Shown here: positions 44,872-57,573 of the stretch, piece by piece
Position numbering within the stretch: position 1 is the first letter of the stretch
Layout of the letters: every line of letters starts with the position of its first letter
NCBI GenBank assembly: GCA_033558025.1
Contig: JAUCEF010000005.1
Span: forward strand, 1,674,001 to 1,738,000
Direction of reading: 5' to 3'
From: Phytophthora sp. 'mugwort'
Lineage: Eukaryota; Oomycota; Peronosporomycetes; Peronosporales; Peronosporaceae
DNA: 64,000 nucleotides
Program-made: the position numbers and the translations under genes
Notes under the pieces: generated by a model
The model's database searches: none
What the model saw: only the letters and a program-made list of their open reading frames with translations
What the model was told of the DNA's origin: nothing

Positions 44872-44944
44872 TGGTCATACAGGGGCTCGAACCCTGGACC
44901 GCAGCGTTATTAGCACTGTGCTCTACCGACTGAGCTATACGACC
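44872..44944 (-). tRNA. tRNA-Ile(AAT), array copy 32
   Basis: Standard tRNA. Flank agc, linker AAAAAAACAAT, CCTGCG; 544-bp unit with GTGACTGTC variant. Confidence 0.96.
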
Positions 44945-45415
44945 GGCAAGAGCATACCACACACAACCAAAAAAACAATTCACACAAAACCGAAGCAATG
45001 CACACACGCTGGCTCCACCACGCGCTTCTCCCCATTATTGCGCTGCTCTACAGCCTCCACTTCATCCTGCCATCCGCTTTCTTCTTCCTCCATCCAAACT
45101 TACATCCGCTCAAACATATCGCCTTATACGATGCCTTTCGCAGTCCACAGCGATCGATTCGCGCGTCGACAAGCCCCGCCAGATCCACTGCCACCTAGCG
45201 CAAGCGTCAGTGACTGTCTACACAACCGTAAACAAAAGCGAGGCTCAAACCACCCGTTCGGCATTGAGCCGTCGAGGCACACCCAGTCGAGTCCGTTTGA
45301 AGGTGTGTCGCGACTTTGGATTGGCTGGTATGCGTCGCCGAACCACAGTATGCCCCGCATCAGGCTGAAGAAGACGCAAAAGCCTGCGCGCTCGAGGAAT
45401 GAGAAGAGAGCAAAA

Positions 45416-45488
45416 TGGTCATACAGGGGCTCGAACCCTGGACCGCAGCGTTATTAGCACTGTGCTCTACCGACTGAGCTATACGACC
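45416..45488 (-). tRNA. tRNA-Ile(AAT), array copy 33
   Basis: Standard tRNA. Flank agt, linker AGCAAAAAT with CCCAAGC variant, CCTGCG; 540-bp unit. Confidence 0.96.
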
Positions 45489-45955
45489 GGCAAGAGTATA
45501 CCACACACAACCAAAGCAAAAATCCACACAAAACCCAAGCAATGCACACACGCTGGCTCCACCACGCGCTTCTCCCCATTATTGCGCTGCTCTACAGCCT
45601 CCACTTCATCCTGCCATCCGCTTTCTTCTCCATCCAAACTTACATCCGCTCAAACATATCGCCTTATACGATGCCTTTCGCAGTCCACAGCGATCGATTC
45701 GCGCGTCGACAAGCCCCGCCAGATCCACTGCCACCTAGCGCAAGCGTCAGTGACCGTCTACACAACCGTAAACAAAAGCGAGGCTCAAACCACCCGTTCG
45801 GCATTGAGCCGTCGAGGCACACCCAGTCGAGTCCGTTTGAAGGTGTGTCGCGACTTTGGATTGGCTGGTATGCGTCGCCGAACCACAGTATGCCCCGCAT
45901 CAGGCTGAAGAAGACGCAAAAGCCGGCGCGCTCGAGGAATGAGAAGAGAGCAAAA

Positions 45956-46028
45956 TGGTCATACAGGGGCTCGAACCCTGGACCGCAGCGTTATTAGCAC
46001 TGTGCTCTACCGACTGAGCTATACGACC
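45956..46028 (-). tRNA. tRNA-Ile(AAT), array copy 34
   Basis: Standard tRNA. Flank aac, linker AGCAAAAAT, CCGGCG; 544-bp unit. Confidence 0.96.
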
Positions 46029-46499
46029 GGCAAGAACATACCACACACAACCAAAGCAAAAATTCACACAAAACCGAAGCAATGCACACACGCTGGCTCC
46101 ACCACGCGCTTCTCCCCATTATTGCGCTGCTCTACAGCCTCCACTTCATCCTGCCATCCGCTTTCTTCTTCCTCCATCCAAACTTACATCCGCTCAAACA
46201 TATCGCCTTATACGATGCCTTTCGCAGTCCACAGCGATCGATTCGCGCGTCGACAAGCCCCGCCAGATCCACTGCCACCTAGCGCAAGCGTCAGTGACCG
46301 TCTACACAACCGTAAACAAAAGCGAGGCTCAAACCACCCGTTCGGCATTGAGCCGTCGAGGCACACCCAGTCGAGTCCGTTTGAAGGTGTGTCGCGACTT
46401 TGGATTGGCTGGTATGCGTCGCCGAACCACAGTATGCCCCGCATCAGGCTGAAGAAGACGCAAAAGCCGGCGCGCTCGAGGAATGAGAAGAGAGCAAAA

Positions 46500-46572
46500 T
46501 GGTCATACAGGGGCTCGAACCCTGGACCGCAGCGTTATTAGCACTGTGCTCTACCGACTGAGCTATACGACC
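46500..46572 (-). tRNA. tRNA-Ile(AAT), array copy 35
   Basis: Standard tRNA. Flank aac, linker AGCAAAAAT, CCGGCG; 544-bp unit with GTGACTGTC variant. Confidence 0.96.
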
Positions 46573-47043
46573 GGCAAGAACATACCACACACAACCAAAG
46601 CAAAAATTCACACAAAACCGAAGCAATGCACACACGCTGGCTCCACCACGCGCTTCTCCCCATTATTGCGCTGCTCTACAGCCTCCACTTCATCCTGCCA
46701 TCCGCTTTCTTCTTCCTCCATCCAAACTTACATCCGCTCAAACATATCGCCTTATACGATGCCTTTCGCAGTCCACAGCGATCGATTCGCGCGTCGACAA
46801 GCCCCGCCAGATCCACTGCCACCTAGCGCAAGCGTCAGTGACTGTCTACACAACCGTAAACAAAAGCGAGGCTCAAACCACCCGTTCGGCATTGAGCCGT
46901 CGAGGCACACCCAGTCGAGTCCGTTTGAAGGTGTGTCGCGACTTTGGATTGGCTGGTATGCGTCGCCGAACCACAGTATGCCCCGCATCAGGCTGAAGAA
47001 GACGCAAAAGCCGGCGCGCTCGAGGAATGAGAAGAGAGCAAAA

Positions 47044-47116
47044 TGGTCATACAGGGGCTCGAACCCTGGACCGCAGCGTTATTAGCACTGTGCTCTACCG
47101 ACTGAGCTATACGACC
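47044..47116 (-). tRNA. tRNA-Ile(AAT), array copy 36
   Basis: Standard tRNA. Flank aac, linker AACAAC, CCGGCG; 540-bp unit with GTGACTGTC variant. Confidence 0.96.
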
Positions 47117-47583
47117 GGCAAGAACATACCACACACAACCAAAACAACAATTCACACAAAACCGAAGCAATGCACACACGCTGGCTCCACCACGCGCTTC
47201 TCCCCATTATTGCGCTGCTCTACAGCCTCCACTTCATCCTGCCATCCGCTTTCTTCTCCATCCAAACTTACATCCGCTCAAACATATCGCCTTATACGAT
47301 GCCTTTCGCAGTCCACAGCGATCGATTCGCGCGTCGACAAGCCCCGCCAGATCCACTGCCACCTAGCGCAAGCGTCAGTGACTGTCTACACAACCGTAAA
47401 CAAAAGCGAGGCTCAAACCACCCGTTCGGCATTGAGCCGTCGAGGCACACCCAGTCGAGTCCGTTTGAAGGTGTGTCGCGACTTTGGATTGGCTGGTATG
47501 CGTCGCCGAACCACAGTATGCCCCGCATCAGGCTGAAGAAGACGCAAAAGCCGGCGCGCTCGAGGAATGAGAAGAGAGCAAAA

Positions 47584-47656
47584 TGGTCATACAGGGGCTC
47601 GAACCCTGGACCGCAGCGTTATTAGCACTGTGCTCTACCGACTGAGCTATACGACC
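47584..47656 (-). tRNA. tRNA-Ile(AAT), array copy 37
   Basis: Standard tRNA. Flank aac, linker AGCAAAAAT with CCCAAGC variant; followed by the single 735-bp unit that holds a 195-bp internal duplication. Confidence 0.96.
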
Positions 47657-47749
47657 GGCAAGAACATACCACACACAACCAAAGCAAAAATCCACACAAA
47701 ACCCAAGCAATGCACACACGCTGGCTCCACCACGCGCTTCTCCCCATTA

Positions 47750-48139
47750 TTGCGCTGCTCTACAGCCTCCACTTCATCCTGCCATCCGCTTTCTTCTCCA
47801 TCCAAACTTACATCCGCTCAAACATATCGCCTTATACGATGCCTTTCGCAGTCCACAGCGATCGATTCGCGCGTCGACAAGCCCCGCCAGATCCACTGCC
47901 ACCTAGCGCAAGCGTCAGTGACCGTCTACACAACCGTAAACAAATTGCGCTGCTCTACAGCCTCCACTTCATCCTGCCATCCGCTTTCTTCTCCATCCAA
48001 ACTTACATCCGCTCAAACATATCGCCTTATACGATGCCTTTCGCAGTCCACAGCGATCGATTCGCGCGTCGACAAGCCCCGCCAGATCCACTGCCACCTA
48101 GCGCAAGCGTCAGTGACCGTCTACACAACCGTAAACAAA
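47750..48139. repeat. 195-bp internal spacer duplication
   Basis: Spacer segment 47750-47944 is repeated directly as 47945-48139, joined within CAAATTGCGC. The duplicated part contains no tRNA. It is the only large length change in the visible array. Confidence 0.95.
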
Positions 48140-48318
48140 AGCGAGGCTCAAACCACCCGTTCGGCATTGAGCCGTCGAGGCACACCCAGTCGAGTCCGTT
48201 TGAAGGTGTGTCGCGACTTTGGATTGGCTGGTATGCGTCGCCGAACCACAGTATGCCCCGCATCAGGCTGAAGAAGACGCAAAAGCCGGCGCGCTCGAGG
48301 AATGAGAAGAGAGCAAAA

Positions 48319-48391
48319 TGGTCATACAGGGGCTCGAACCCTGGACCGCAGCGTTATTAGCACTGTGCTCTACCGACTGAGCTATACGACC
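48319..48391 (-). tRNA. tRNA-Ile(AAT), array copy 38
   Basis: Standard tRNA. Flank agc, linker AACAAAAAT, CCGGCG; 540-bp units from here to copy 45. Confidence 0.96.
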
Positions 48392-48858
48392 GGCAAGAGC
48401 ATACCACACACAACCAAAACAAAAATTCACACAAAACCGAAGCAATGCACACACGCTGGCTCCACCACGCGCTTCTCCCCATTATTGCGCTGCTCTACAG
48501 CCTCCACTTCATCCTGCCATCCGCTTTCTTCTCCATCCAAACTTACATCCGCTCAAACATATCGCCTTATACGATGCCTTTCGCAGTCCACAGCGATCGA
48601 TTCGCGCGTCGACAAGCCCCGCCAGATCCACTGCCACCTAGCGCAAGCGTCAGTGACCGTCTACACAACCGTAAACAAAAGCGAGGCTCAAACCACCCGT
48701 TCGGCATTGAGCCGTCGAGGCACACCCAGTCGAGTCCGTTTGAAGGTGTGTCGCGACTTTGGATTGGCTGGTATGCGTCGCCGAACCACAGTATGCCCCG
48801 CATCAGGCTGAAGAAGACGCAAAAGCCGGCGCGCTCGAGGAATGAGAAGAGAGCAAAA

Positions 48859-48931
48859 TGGTCATACAGGGGCTCGAACCCTGGACCGCAGCGTTATTAG
48901 CACTGTGCTCTACCGACTGAGCTATACGACC
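48859..48931 (-). tRNA. tRNA-Ile(AAT), array copy 39
   Basis: Standard tRNA. Same haplotype as copy 38. Confidence 0.96.
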
Positions 48932-49398
48932 GGCAAGAGCATACCACACACAACCAAAACAAAAATTCACACAAAACCGAAGCAATGCACACACGCTGGC
49001 TCCACCACGCGCTTCTCCCCATTATTGCGCTGCTCTACAGCCTCCACTTCATCCTGCCATCCGCTTTCTTCTCCATCCAAACTTACATCCGCTCAAACAT
49101 ATCGCCTTATACGATGCCTTTCGCAGTCCACAGCGATCGATTCGCGCGTCGACAAGCCCCGCCAGATCCACTGCCACCTAGCGCAAGCGTCAGTGACCGT
49201 CTACACAACCGTAAACAAAAGCGAGGCTCAAACCACCCGTTCGGCATTGAGCCGTCGAGGCACACCCAGTCGAGTCCGTTTGAAGGTGTGTCGCGACTTT
49301 GGATTGGCTGGTATGCGTCGCCGAACCACAGTATGCCCCGCATCAGGCTGAAGAAGACGCAAAAGCCTGCGCGCTCGAGGAATGAGAAGAGAGCAAAA

Positions 49399-49471
49399 TG
49401 GTCATACAGGGGCTCGAACCCTGGACCGCAGCGTTATTAGCACTGTGCTCTACCGACTGAGCTATACGACC
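49399..49471 (-). tRNA. tRNA-Ile(AAT), array copy 40
   Basis: Standard tRNA. Flank agt, linker AACAAC, CCTGCG. Confidence 0.96.
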
Positions 49472-49938
49472 GGCAAGAGTATACCACACACAACCAAAAC
49501 AACAATTCACACAAAACCGAAGCAATGCACACACGCTGGCTCCACCACGCGCTTCTCCCCATTATTGCGCTGCTCTACAGCCTCCACTTCATCCTGCCAT
49601 CCGCTTTCTTCTCCATCCAAACTTACATCCGCTCAAACATATCGCCTTATACGATGCCTTTCGCAGTCCACAGCGATCGATTCGCGCGTCGACAAGCCCC
49701 GCCAGATCCACTGCCACCTAGCGCAAGCGTCAGTGACCGTCTACACAACCGTAAACAAAAGCGAGGCTCAAACCACCCGTTCGGCATTGAGCCGTCGAGG
49801 CACACCCAGTCGAGTCCGTTTGAAGGTGTGTCGCGACTTTGGATTGGCTGGTATGCGTCGCCGAACCACAGTATGCCCCGCATCAGGCTGAAGAAGACGC
49901 AAAAGCCGGCGCGCTCGAGGAATGAGAAGAGAGCAAAA

Positions 49939-50011
49939 TGGTCATACAGGGGCTCGAACCCTGGACCGCAGCGTTATTAGCACTGTGCTCTACCGACTGA
50001 GCTATACGACC
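49939..50011 (-). tRNA. tRNA-Ile(AAT), array copy 41
   Basis: Standard tRNA. Flank agt, linker AACAAAAAT, CCGGCG. Confidence 0.96.
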
Positions 50012-50478
50012 GGCAAGAGTATACCACACACAACCAAAACAAAAATTCACACAAAACCGAAGCAATGCACACACGCTGGCTCCACCACGCGCTTCTCCCC
50101 ATTATTGCGCTGCTCTACAGCCTCCACTTCATCCTGCCATCCGCTTTCTTCTCCATCCAAACTTACATCCGCTCAAACATATCGCCTTATACGATGCCTT
50201 TCGCAGTCCACAGCGATCGATTCGCGCGTCGACAAGCCCCGCCAGATCCACTGCCACCTAGCGCAAGCGTCAGTGACCGTCTACACAACCGTAAACAAAA
50301 GCGAGGCTCAAACCACCCGTTCGGCATTGAGCCGTCGAGGCACACCCAGTCGAGTCCGTTTGAAGGTGTGTCGCGACTTTGGATTGGCTGGTATGCGTCG
50401 CCGAACCACAGTATGCCCCGCATCAGGCTGAAGAAGACGCAAAAGCCGGCGCGCTCGAGGAATGAGAAGAGAGCAAAA

Positions 50479-50551
50479 TGGTCATACAGGGGCTCGAACC
50501 CTGGACCGCAGCGTTATTAGCACTGTGCTCTACCGACTGAGCTATACGACC
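50479..50551 (-). tRNA. tRNA-Ile(AAT), array copy 42
   Basis: Standard tRNA. Flank aac, linker AACAAAAAT, CCGGCG. Confidence 0.96.
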
Positions 50552-51018
50552 GGCAAGAACATACCACACACAACCAAAACAAAAATTCACACAAAACCGA
50601 AGCAATGCACACACGCTGGCTCCACCACGCGCTTCTCCCCATTATTGCGCTGCTCTACAGCCTCCACTTCATCCTGCCATCCGCTTTCTTCTCCATCCAA
50701 ACTTACATCCGCTCAAACATATCGCCTTATACGATGCCTTTCGCAGTCCACAGCGATCGATTCGCGCGTCGACAAGCCCCGCCAGATCCACTGCCACCTA
50801 GCGCAAGCGTCAGTGACCGTCTACACAACCGTAAACAAAAGCGAGGCTCAAACCACCCGTTCGGCATTGAGCCGTCGAGGCACACCCAGTCGAGTCCGTT
50901 TGAAGGTGTGTCGCGACTTTGGATTGGCTGGTATGCGTCGCCGAACCACAGTATGCCCCGCATCAGGCTGAAGAAGACGCAAAAGCCGGCGCGCTCGAGG
51001 AATGAGAAGAGAGCAAAA

Positions 51019-51091
51019 TGGTCATACAGGGGCTCGAACCCTGGACCGCAGCGTTATTAGCACTGTGCTCTACCGACTGAGCTATACGACC
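51019..51091 (-). tRNA. tRNA-Ile(AAT), array copy 43
   Basis: Standard tRNA. Flank aac, linker AACAAC, CCGGCG; the spacer has a TTCGGGATTG change (51402-51411) shared only with the unit after copy 65. Confidence 0.96.
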
Positions 51092-51558
51092 GGCAAGAAC
51101 ATACCACACACAACCAAAACAACAATTCACACAAAACCGAAGCAATGCACACACGCTGGCTCCACCACGCGCTTCTCCCCATTATTGCGCTGCTCTACAG
51201 CCTCCACTTCATCCTGCCATCCGCTTTCTTCTCCATCCAAACTTACATCCGCTCAAACATATCGCCTTATACGATGCCTTTCGCAGTCCACAGCGATCGA
51301 TTCGCGCGTCGACAAGCCCCGCCAGATCCACTGCCACCTAGCGCAAGCGTCAGTGACCGTCTACACAACCGTAAACAAAAGCGAGGCTCAAACCACCCGT
51401 TCGGGATTGAGCCGTCGAGGCACACCCAGTCGAGTCCGTTTGAAGGTGTGTCGCGACTTTGGATTGGCTGGTATGCGTCGCCGAACCACAGTATGCCCCG
51501 CATCAGGCTGAAGAAGACGCAAAAGCCTGCGCGCTCGAGGAATGAGAAGAGAGCAAAA

Positions 51559-51631
51559 TGGTCATACAGGGGCTCGAACCCTGGACCGCAGCGTTATTAG
51601 CACTGTGCTCTACCGACTGAGCTATACGACC
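51559..51631 (-). tRNA. tRNA-Ile(AAT), array copy 44
   Basis: Standard tRNA. Flank agc, linker AACAAAAAT, CCTGCG. Confidence 0.96.
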
Positions 51632-52098
51632 GGCAAGAGCATACCACACACAACCAAAACAAAAATTCACACAAAACCGAAGCAATGCACACACGCTGGC
51701 TCCACCACGCGCTTCTCCCCATTATTGCGCTGCTCTACAGCCTCCACTTCATCCTGCCATCCGCTTTCTTCTCCATCCAAACTTACATCCGCTCAAACAT
51801 ATCGCCTTATACGATGCCTTTCGCAGTCCACAGCGATCGATTCGCGCGTCGACAAGCCCCGCCAGATCCACTGCCACCTAGCGCAAGCGTCAGTGACCGT
51901 CTACACAACCGTAAACAAAAGCGAGGCTCAAACCACCCGTTCGGCATTGAGCCGTCGAGGCACACCCAGTCGAGTCCGTTTGAAGGTGTGTCGCGACTTT
52001 GGATTGGCTGGTATGCGTCGCCGAACCACAGTATGCCCCGCATCAGGCTGAAGAAGACGCAAAAGCCGGCGCGCTCGAGGAATGAGAAGAGAGCAAAA

Positions 52099-52171
52099 TG
52101 GTCATACAGGGGCTCGAACCCTGGACCGCAGCGTTATTAGCACTGTGCTCTACCGACTGAGCTATACGACC
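52099..52171 (-). tRNA. tRNA-Ile(AAT), array copy 45
   Basis: Standard tRNA. Flank aac, linker AGCAAAAAT, CCGGCG. Confidence 0.96.
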
Positions 52172-52638
52172 GGCAAGAACATACCACACACAACCAAAGC
52201 AAAAATTCACACAAAACCGAAGCAATGCACACACGCTGGCTCCACCACGCGCTTCTCCCCATTATTGCGCTGCTCTACAGCCTCCACTTCATCCTGCCAT
52301 CCGCTTTCTTCTCCATCCAAACTTACATCCGCTCAAACATATCGCCTTATACGATGCCTTTCGCAGTCCACAGCGATCGATTCGCGCGTCGACAAGCCCC
52401 GCCAGATCCACTGCCACCTAGCGCAAGCGTCAGTGACCGTCTACACAACCGTAAACAAAAGCGAGGCTCAAACCACCCGTTCGGCATTGAGCCGTCGAGG
52501 CACACCCAGTCGAGTCCGTTTGAAGGTGTGTCGCGACTTTGGATTGGCTGGTATGCGTCGCCGAACCACAGTATGCCCCGCATCAGGCTGAAGAAGACGC
52601 AAAAGCCTGCGCGCTCGAGGAATGAGAAGAGAGCAAAA

Positions 52639-52711
52639 TGGTCATACAGGGGCTCGAACCCTGGACCGCAGCGTTATTAGCACTGTGCTCTACCGACTGA
52701 GCTATACGACC
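52639..52711 (-). tRNA. tRNA-Ile(AAT), array copy 46
   Basis: Standard tRNA. Flank agc, linker turned into an A12 run (52736-52747), CCTGCG; unique 542-bp unit. Confidence 0.96.
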
Positions 52712-53180
52712 GGCAAGAGCATACCACACACAACCAAAAAAAAAAAATTCACACAAAACCGAAGCAATGCACACACGCTGGCTCCACCACGCGCTTCTCC
52801 CCATTATTGCGCTGCTCTACAGCCTCCACTTCATCCTGCCATCCGCTTTCTTCTCCATCCAAACTTACATCCGCTCAAACATATCGCCTTATACGATGCC
52901 TTTCGCAGTCCACAGCGATCGATTCGCGCGTCGACAAGCCCCGCCAGATCCACTGCCACCTAGCGCAAGCGTCAGTGACCGTCTACACAACCGTAAACAA
53001 AAGCGAGGCTCAAACCACCCGTTCGGCATTGAGCCGTCGAGGCACACCCAGTCGAGTCCGTTTGAAGGTGTGTCGCGACTTTGGATTGGCTGGTATGCGT
53101 CGCCGAACCACAGTATGCCCCGCATCAGGCTGAAGAAGACGCAAAAGCCGGCGCGCTCGAGGAATGAGAAGAGAGCAAAA

Positions 53181-53253
53181 TGGTCATACAGGGGCTCGAA
53201 CCCTGGACCGCAGCGTTATTAGCACTGTGCTCTACCGACTGAGCTATACGACC
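53181..53253 (-). tRNA. tRNA-Ile(AAT), array copy 47
   Basis: Standard tRNA. Flank agc, linker AACAAC, CCGGCG; 540-bp units from here to copy 59. Confidence 0.96.
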
Positions 53254-53720
53254 GGCAAGAGCATACCACACACAACCAAAACAACAATTCACACAAAACC
53301 GAAGCAATGCACACACGCTGGCTCCACCACGCGCTTCTCCCCATTATTGCGCTGCTCTACAGCCTCCACTTCATCCTGCCATCCGCTTTCTTCTCCATCC
53401 AAACTTACATCCGCTCAAACATATCGCCTTATACGATGCCTTTCGCAGTCCACAGCGATCGATTCGCGCGTCGACAAGCCCCGCCAGATCCACTGCCACC
53501 TAGCGCAAGCGTCAGTGACCGTCTACACAACCGTAAACAAAAGCGAGGCTCAAACCACCCGTTCGGCATTGAGCCGTCGAGGCACACCCAGTCGAGTCCG
53601 TTTGAAGGTGTGTCGCGACTTTGGATTGGCTGGTATGCGTCGCCGAACCACAGTATGCCCCGCATCAGGCTGAAGAAGACGCAAAAGCCGGCGCGCTCGA
53701 GGAATGAGAAGAGAGCAAAA

Positions 53721-53793
53721 TGGTCATACAGGGGCTCGAACCCTGGACCGCAGCGTTATTAGCACTGTGCTCTACCGACTGAGCTATACGACC
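53721..53793 (-). tRNA. tRNA-Ile(AAT), array copy 48
   Basis: Standard tRNA. Flank agt with CATAACC variant, CCGGCG; first unit of a 4-unit higher-order repeat. Confidence 0.96.
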
Positions 53794-54260
53794 GGCAAGA
53801 GTATACCACACACAACCAAAACAACAATTCACACATAACCGAAGCAATGCACACACGCTGGCTCCACCACGCGCTTCTCCCCATTATTGCGCTGCTCTAC
53901 AGCCTCCACTTCATCCTGCCATCCGCTTTCTTCTCCATCCAAACTTACATCCGCTCAAACATATCGCCTTATACGATGCCTTTCGCAGTCCACAGCGATC
54001 GATTCGCGCGTCGACAAGCCCCGCCAGATCCACTGCCACCTAGCGCAAGCGTCAGTGACCGTCTACACAACCGTAAACAAAAGCGAGGCTCAAACCACCC
54101 GTTCGGCATTGAGCCGTCGAGGCACACCCAGTCGAGTCCGTTTGAAGGTGTGTCGCGACTTTGGATTGGCTGGTATGCGTCGCCGAACCACAGTATGCCC
54201 CGCATCAGGCTGAAGAAGACGCAAAAGCCGGCGCGCTCGAGGAATGAGAAGAGAGCAAAA

Positions 54261-54333
54261 TGGTCATACAGGGGCTCGAACCCTGGACCGCAGCGTTATT
54301 AGCACTGTGCTCTACCGACTGAGCTATACGACC
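54261..54333 (-). tRNA. tRNA-Ile(AAT), array copy 49
   Basis: Standard tRNA. Flank agc, linker AACAAC, CCGGCG. Confidence 0.96.
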
Positions 54334-54800
54334 GGCAAGAGCATACCACACACAACCAAAACAACAATTCACACAAAACCGAAGCAATGCACACACGCTG
54401 GCTCCACCACGCGCTTCTCCCCATTATTGCGCTGCTCTACAGCCTCCACTTCATCCTGCCATCCGCTTTCTTCTCCATCCAAACTTACATCCGCTCAAAC
54501 ATATCGCCTTATACGATGCCTTTCGCAGTCCACAGCGATCGATTCGCGCGTCGACAAGCCCCGCCAGATCCACTGCCACCTAGCGCAAGCGTCAGTGACC
54601 GTCTACACAACCGTAAACAAAAGCGAGGCTCAAACCACCCGTTCGGCATTGAGCCGTCGAGGCACACCCAGTCGAGTCCGTTTGAAGGTGTGTCGCGACT
54701 TTGGATTGGCTGGTATGCGTCGCCGAACCACAGTATGCCCCGCATCAGGCTGAAGAAGACGCAAAAGCCGGCGCGCTCGAGGAATGAGAAGAGAGCAAAA

Positions 54801-54873
54801 TGGTCATACAGGGGCTCGAACCCTGGACCGCAGCGTTATTAGCACTGTGCTCTACCGACTGAGCTATACGACC
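54801..54873 (-). tRNA. tRNA-Ile(AAT), array copy 50
   Basis: Standard tRNA. Same haplotype as copy 49. Confidence 0.96.
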
Positions 54874-55340
54874 GGCAAGAGCATACCACACACAACCAAA
54901 ACAACAATTCACACAAAACCGAAGCAATGCACACACGCTGGCTCCACCACGCGCTTCTCCCCATTATTGCGCTGCTCTACAGCCTCCACTTCATCCTGCC
55001 ATCCGCTTTCTTCTCCATCCAAACTTACATCCGCTCAAACATATCGCCTTATACGATGCCTTTCGCAGTCCACAGCGATCGATTCGCGCGTCGACAAGCC
55101 CCGCCAGATCCACTGCCACCTAGCGCAAGCGTCAGTGACCGTCTACACAACCGTAAACAAAAGCGAGGCTCAAACCACCCGTTCGGCATTGAGCCGTCGA
55201 GGCACACCCAGTCGAGTCCGTTTGAAGGTGTGTCGCGACTTTGGATTGGCTGGTATGCGTCGCCGAACCACAGTATGCCCCGCATCAGGCTGAAGAAGAC
55301 GCAAAAGCCGGCGCGCTCGAGGAATGAGAAGAGAGCAAAA

Positions 55341-55413
55341 TGGTCATACAGGGGCTCGAACCCTGGACCGCAGCGTTATTAGCACTGTGCTCTACCGACT
55401 GAGCTATACGACC
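55341..55413 (-). tRNA. tRNA-Ile(AAT), array copy 51
   Basis: Standard tRNA. Same haplotype as copy 49. Confidence 0.96.
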
Positions 55414-55880
55414 GGCAAGAGCATACCACACACAACCAAAACAACAATTCACACAAAACCGAAGCAATGCACACACGCTGGCTCCACCACGCGCTTCTCC
55501 CCATTATTGCGCTGCTCTACAGCCTCCACTTCATCCTGCCATCCGCTTTCTTCTCCATCCAAACTTACATCCGCTCAAACATATCGCCTTATACGATGCC
55601 TTTCGCAGTCCACAGCGATCGATTCGCGCGTCGACAAGCCCCGCCAGATCCACTGCCACCTAGCGCAAGCGTCAGTGACCGTCTACACAACCGTAAACAA
55701 AAGCGAGGCTCAAACCACCCGTTCGGCATTGAGCCGTCGAGGCACACCCAGTCGAGTCCGTTTGAAGGTGTGTCGCGACTTTGGATTGGCTGGTATGCGT
55801 CGCCGAACCACAGTATGCCCCGCATCAGGCTGAAGAAGACGCAAAAGCCGGCGCGCTCGAGGAATGAGAAGAGAGCAAAA

Positions 55881-55953
55881 TGGTCATACAGGGGCTCGAA
55901 CCCTGGACCGCAGCGTTATTAGCACTGTGCTCTACCGACTGAGCTATACGACC
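55881..55953 (-). tRNA. tRNA-Ile(AAT), array copy 52
   Basis: Standard tRNA. Flank agt with CATAACC variant, as copy 48, 2160 bp further on. Confidence 0.96.
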
Positions 55954-56420
55954 GGCAAGAGTATACCACACACAACCAAAACAACAATTCACACATAACC
56001 GAAGCAATGCACACACGCTGGCTCCACCACGCGCTTCTCCCCATTATTGCGCTGCTCTACAGCCTCCACTTCATCCTGCCATCCGCTTTCTTCTCCATCC
56101 AAACTTACATCCGCTCAAACATATCGCCTTATACGATGCCTTTCGCAGTCCACAGCGATCGATTCGCGCGTCGACAAGCCCCGCCAGATCCACTGCCACC
56201 TAGCGCAAGCGTCAGTGACCGTCTACACAACCGTAAACAAAAGCGAGGCTCAAACCACCCGTTCGGCATTGAGCCGTCGAGGCACACCCAGTCGAGTCCG
56301 TTTGAAGGTGTGTCGCGACTTTGGATTGGCTGGTATGCGTCGCCGAACCACAGTATGCCCCGCATCAGGCTGAAGAAGACGCAAAAGCCGGCGCGCTCGA
56401 GGAATGAGAAGAGAGCAAAA

Positions 56421-56493
56421 TGGTCATACAGGGGCTCGAACCCTGGACCGCAGCGTTATTAGCACTGTGCTCTACCGACTGAGCTATACGACC
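56421..56493 (-). tRNA. tRNA-Ile(AAT), array copy 53
   Basis: Standard tRNA. Flank agc, linker AACAAC, CCGGCG. Confidence 0.96.
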
Positions 56494-56960
56494 GGCAAGA
56501 GCATACCACACACAACCAAAACAACAATTCACACAAAACCGAAGCAATGCACACACGCTGGCTCCACCACGCGCTTCTCCCCATTATTGCGCTGCTCTAC
56601 AGCCTCCACTTCATCCTGCCATCCGCTTTCTTCTCCATCCAAACTTACATCCGCTCAAACATATCGCCTTATACGATGCCTTTCGCAGTCCACAGCGATC
56701 GATTCGCGCGTCGACAAGCCCCGCCAGATCCACTGCCACCTAGCGCAAGCGTCAGTGACCGTCTACACAACCGTAAACAAAAGCGAGGCTCAAACCACCC
56801 GTTCGGCATTGAGCCGTCGAGGCACACCCAGTCGAGTCCGTTTGAAGGTGTGTCGCGACTTTGGATTGGCTGGTATGCGTCGCCGAACCACAGTATGCCC
56901 CGCATCAGGCTGAAGAAGACGCAAAAGCCGGCGCGCTCGAGGAATGAGAAGAGAGCAAAA

Positions 56961-57033
56961 TGGTCATACAGGGGCTCGAACCCTGGACCGCAGCGTTATT
57001 AGCACTGTGCTCTACCGACTGAGCTATACGACC
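56961..57033 (-). tRNA. tRNA-Ile(AAT), array copy 54
   Basis: Standard tRNA. Same haplotype as copy 53. Confidence 0.96.
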
Positions 57034-57500
57034 GGCAAGAGCATACCACACACAACCAAAACAACAATTCACACAAAACCGAAGCAATGCACACACGCTG
57101 GCTCCACCACGCGCTTCTCCCCATTATTGCGCTGCTCTACAGCCTCCACTTCATCCTGCCATCCGCTTTCTTCTCCATCCAAACTTACATCCGCTCAAAC
57201 ATATCGCCTTATACGATGCCTTTCGCAGTCCACAGCGATCGATTCGCGCGTCGACAAGCCCCGCCAGATCCACTGCCACCTAGCGCAAGCGTCAGTGACC
57301 GTCTACACAACCGTAAACAAAAGCGAGGCTCAAACCACCCGTTCGGCATTGAGCCGTCGAGGCACACCCAGTCGAGTCCGTTTGAAGGTGTGTCGCGACT
57401 TTGGATTGGCTGGTATGCGTCGCCGAACCACAGTATGCCCCGCATCAGGCTGAAGAAGACGCAAAAGCCGGCGCGCTCGAGGAATGAGAAGAGAGCAAAA

Positions 57501-57573
57501 TGGTCATACAGGGGCTCGAACCCTGGACCGCAGCGTTATTAGCACTGTGCTCTACCGACTGAGCTATACGACC
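57501..57573 (-). tRNA. tRNA-Ile(AAT), array copy 55
   Basis: Standard tRNA. Same haplotype as copy 53. Confidence 0.96.
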
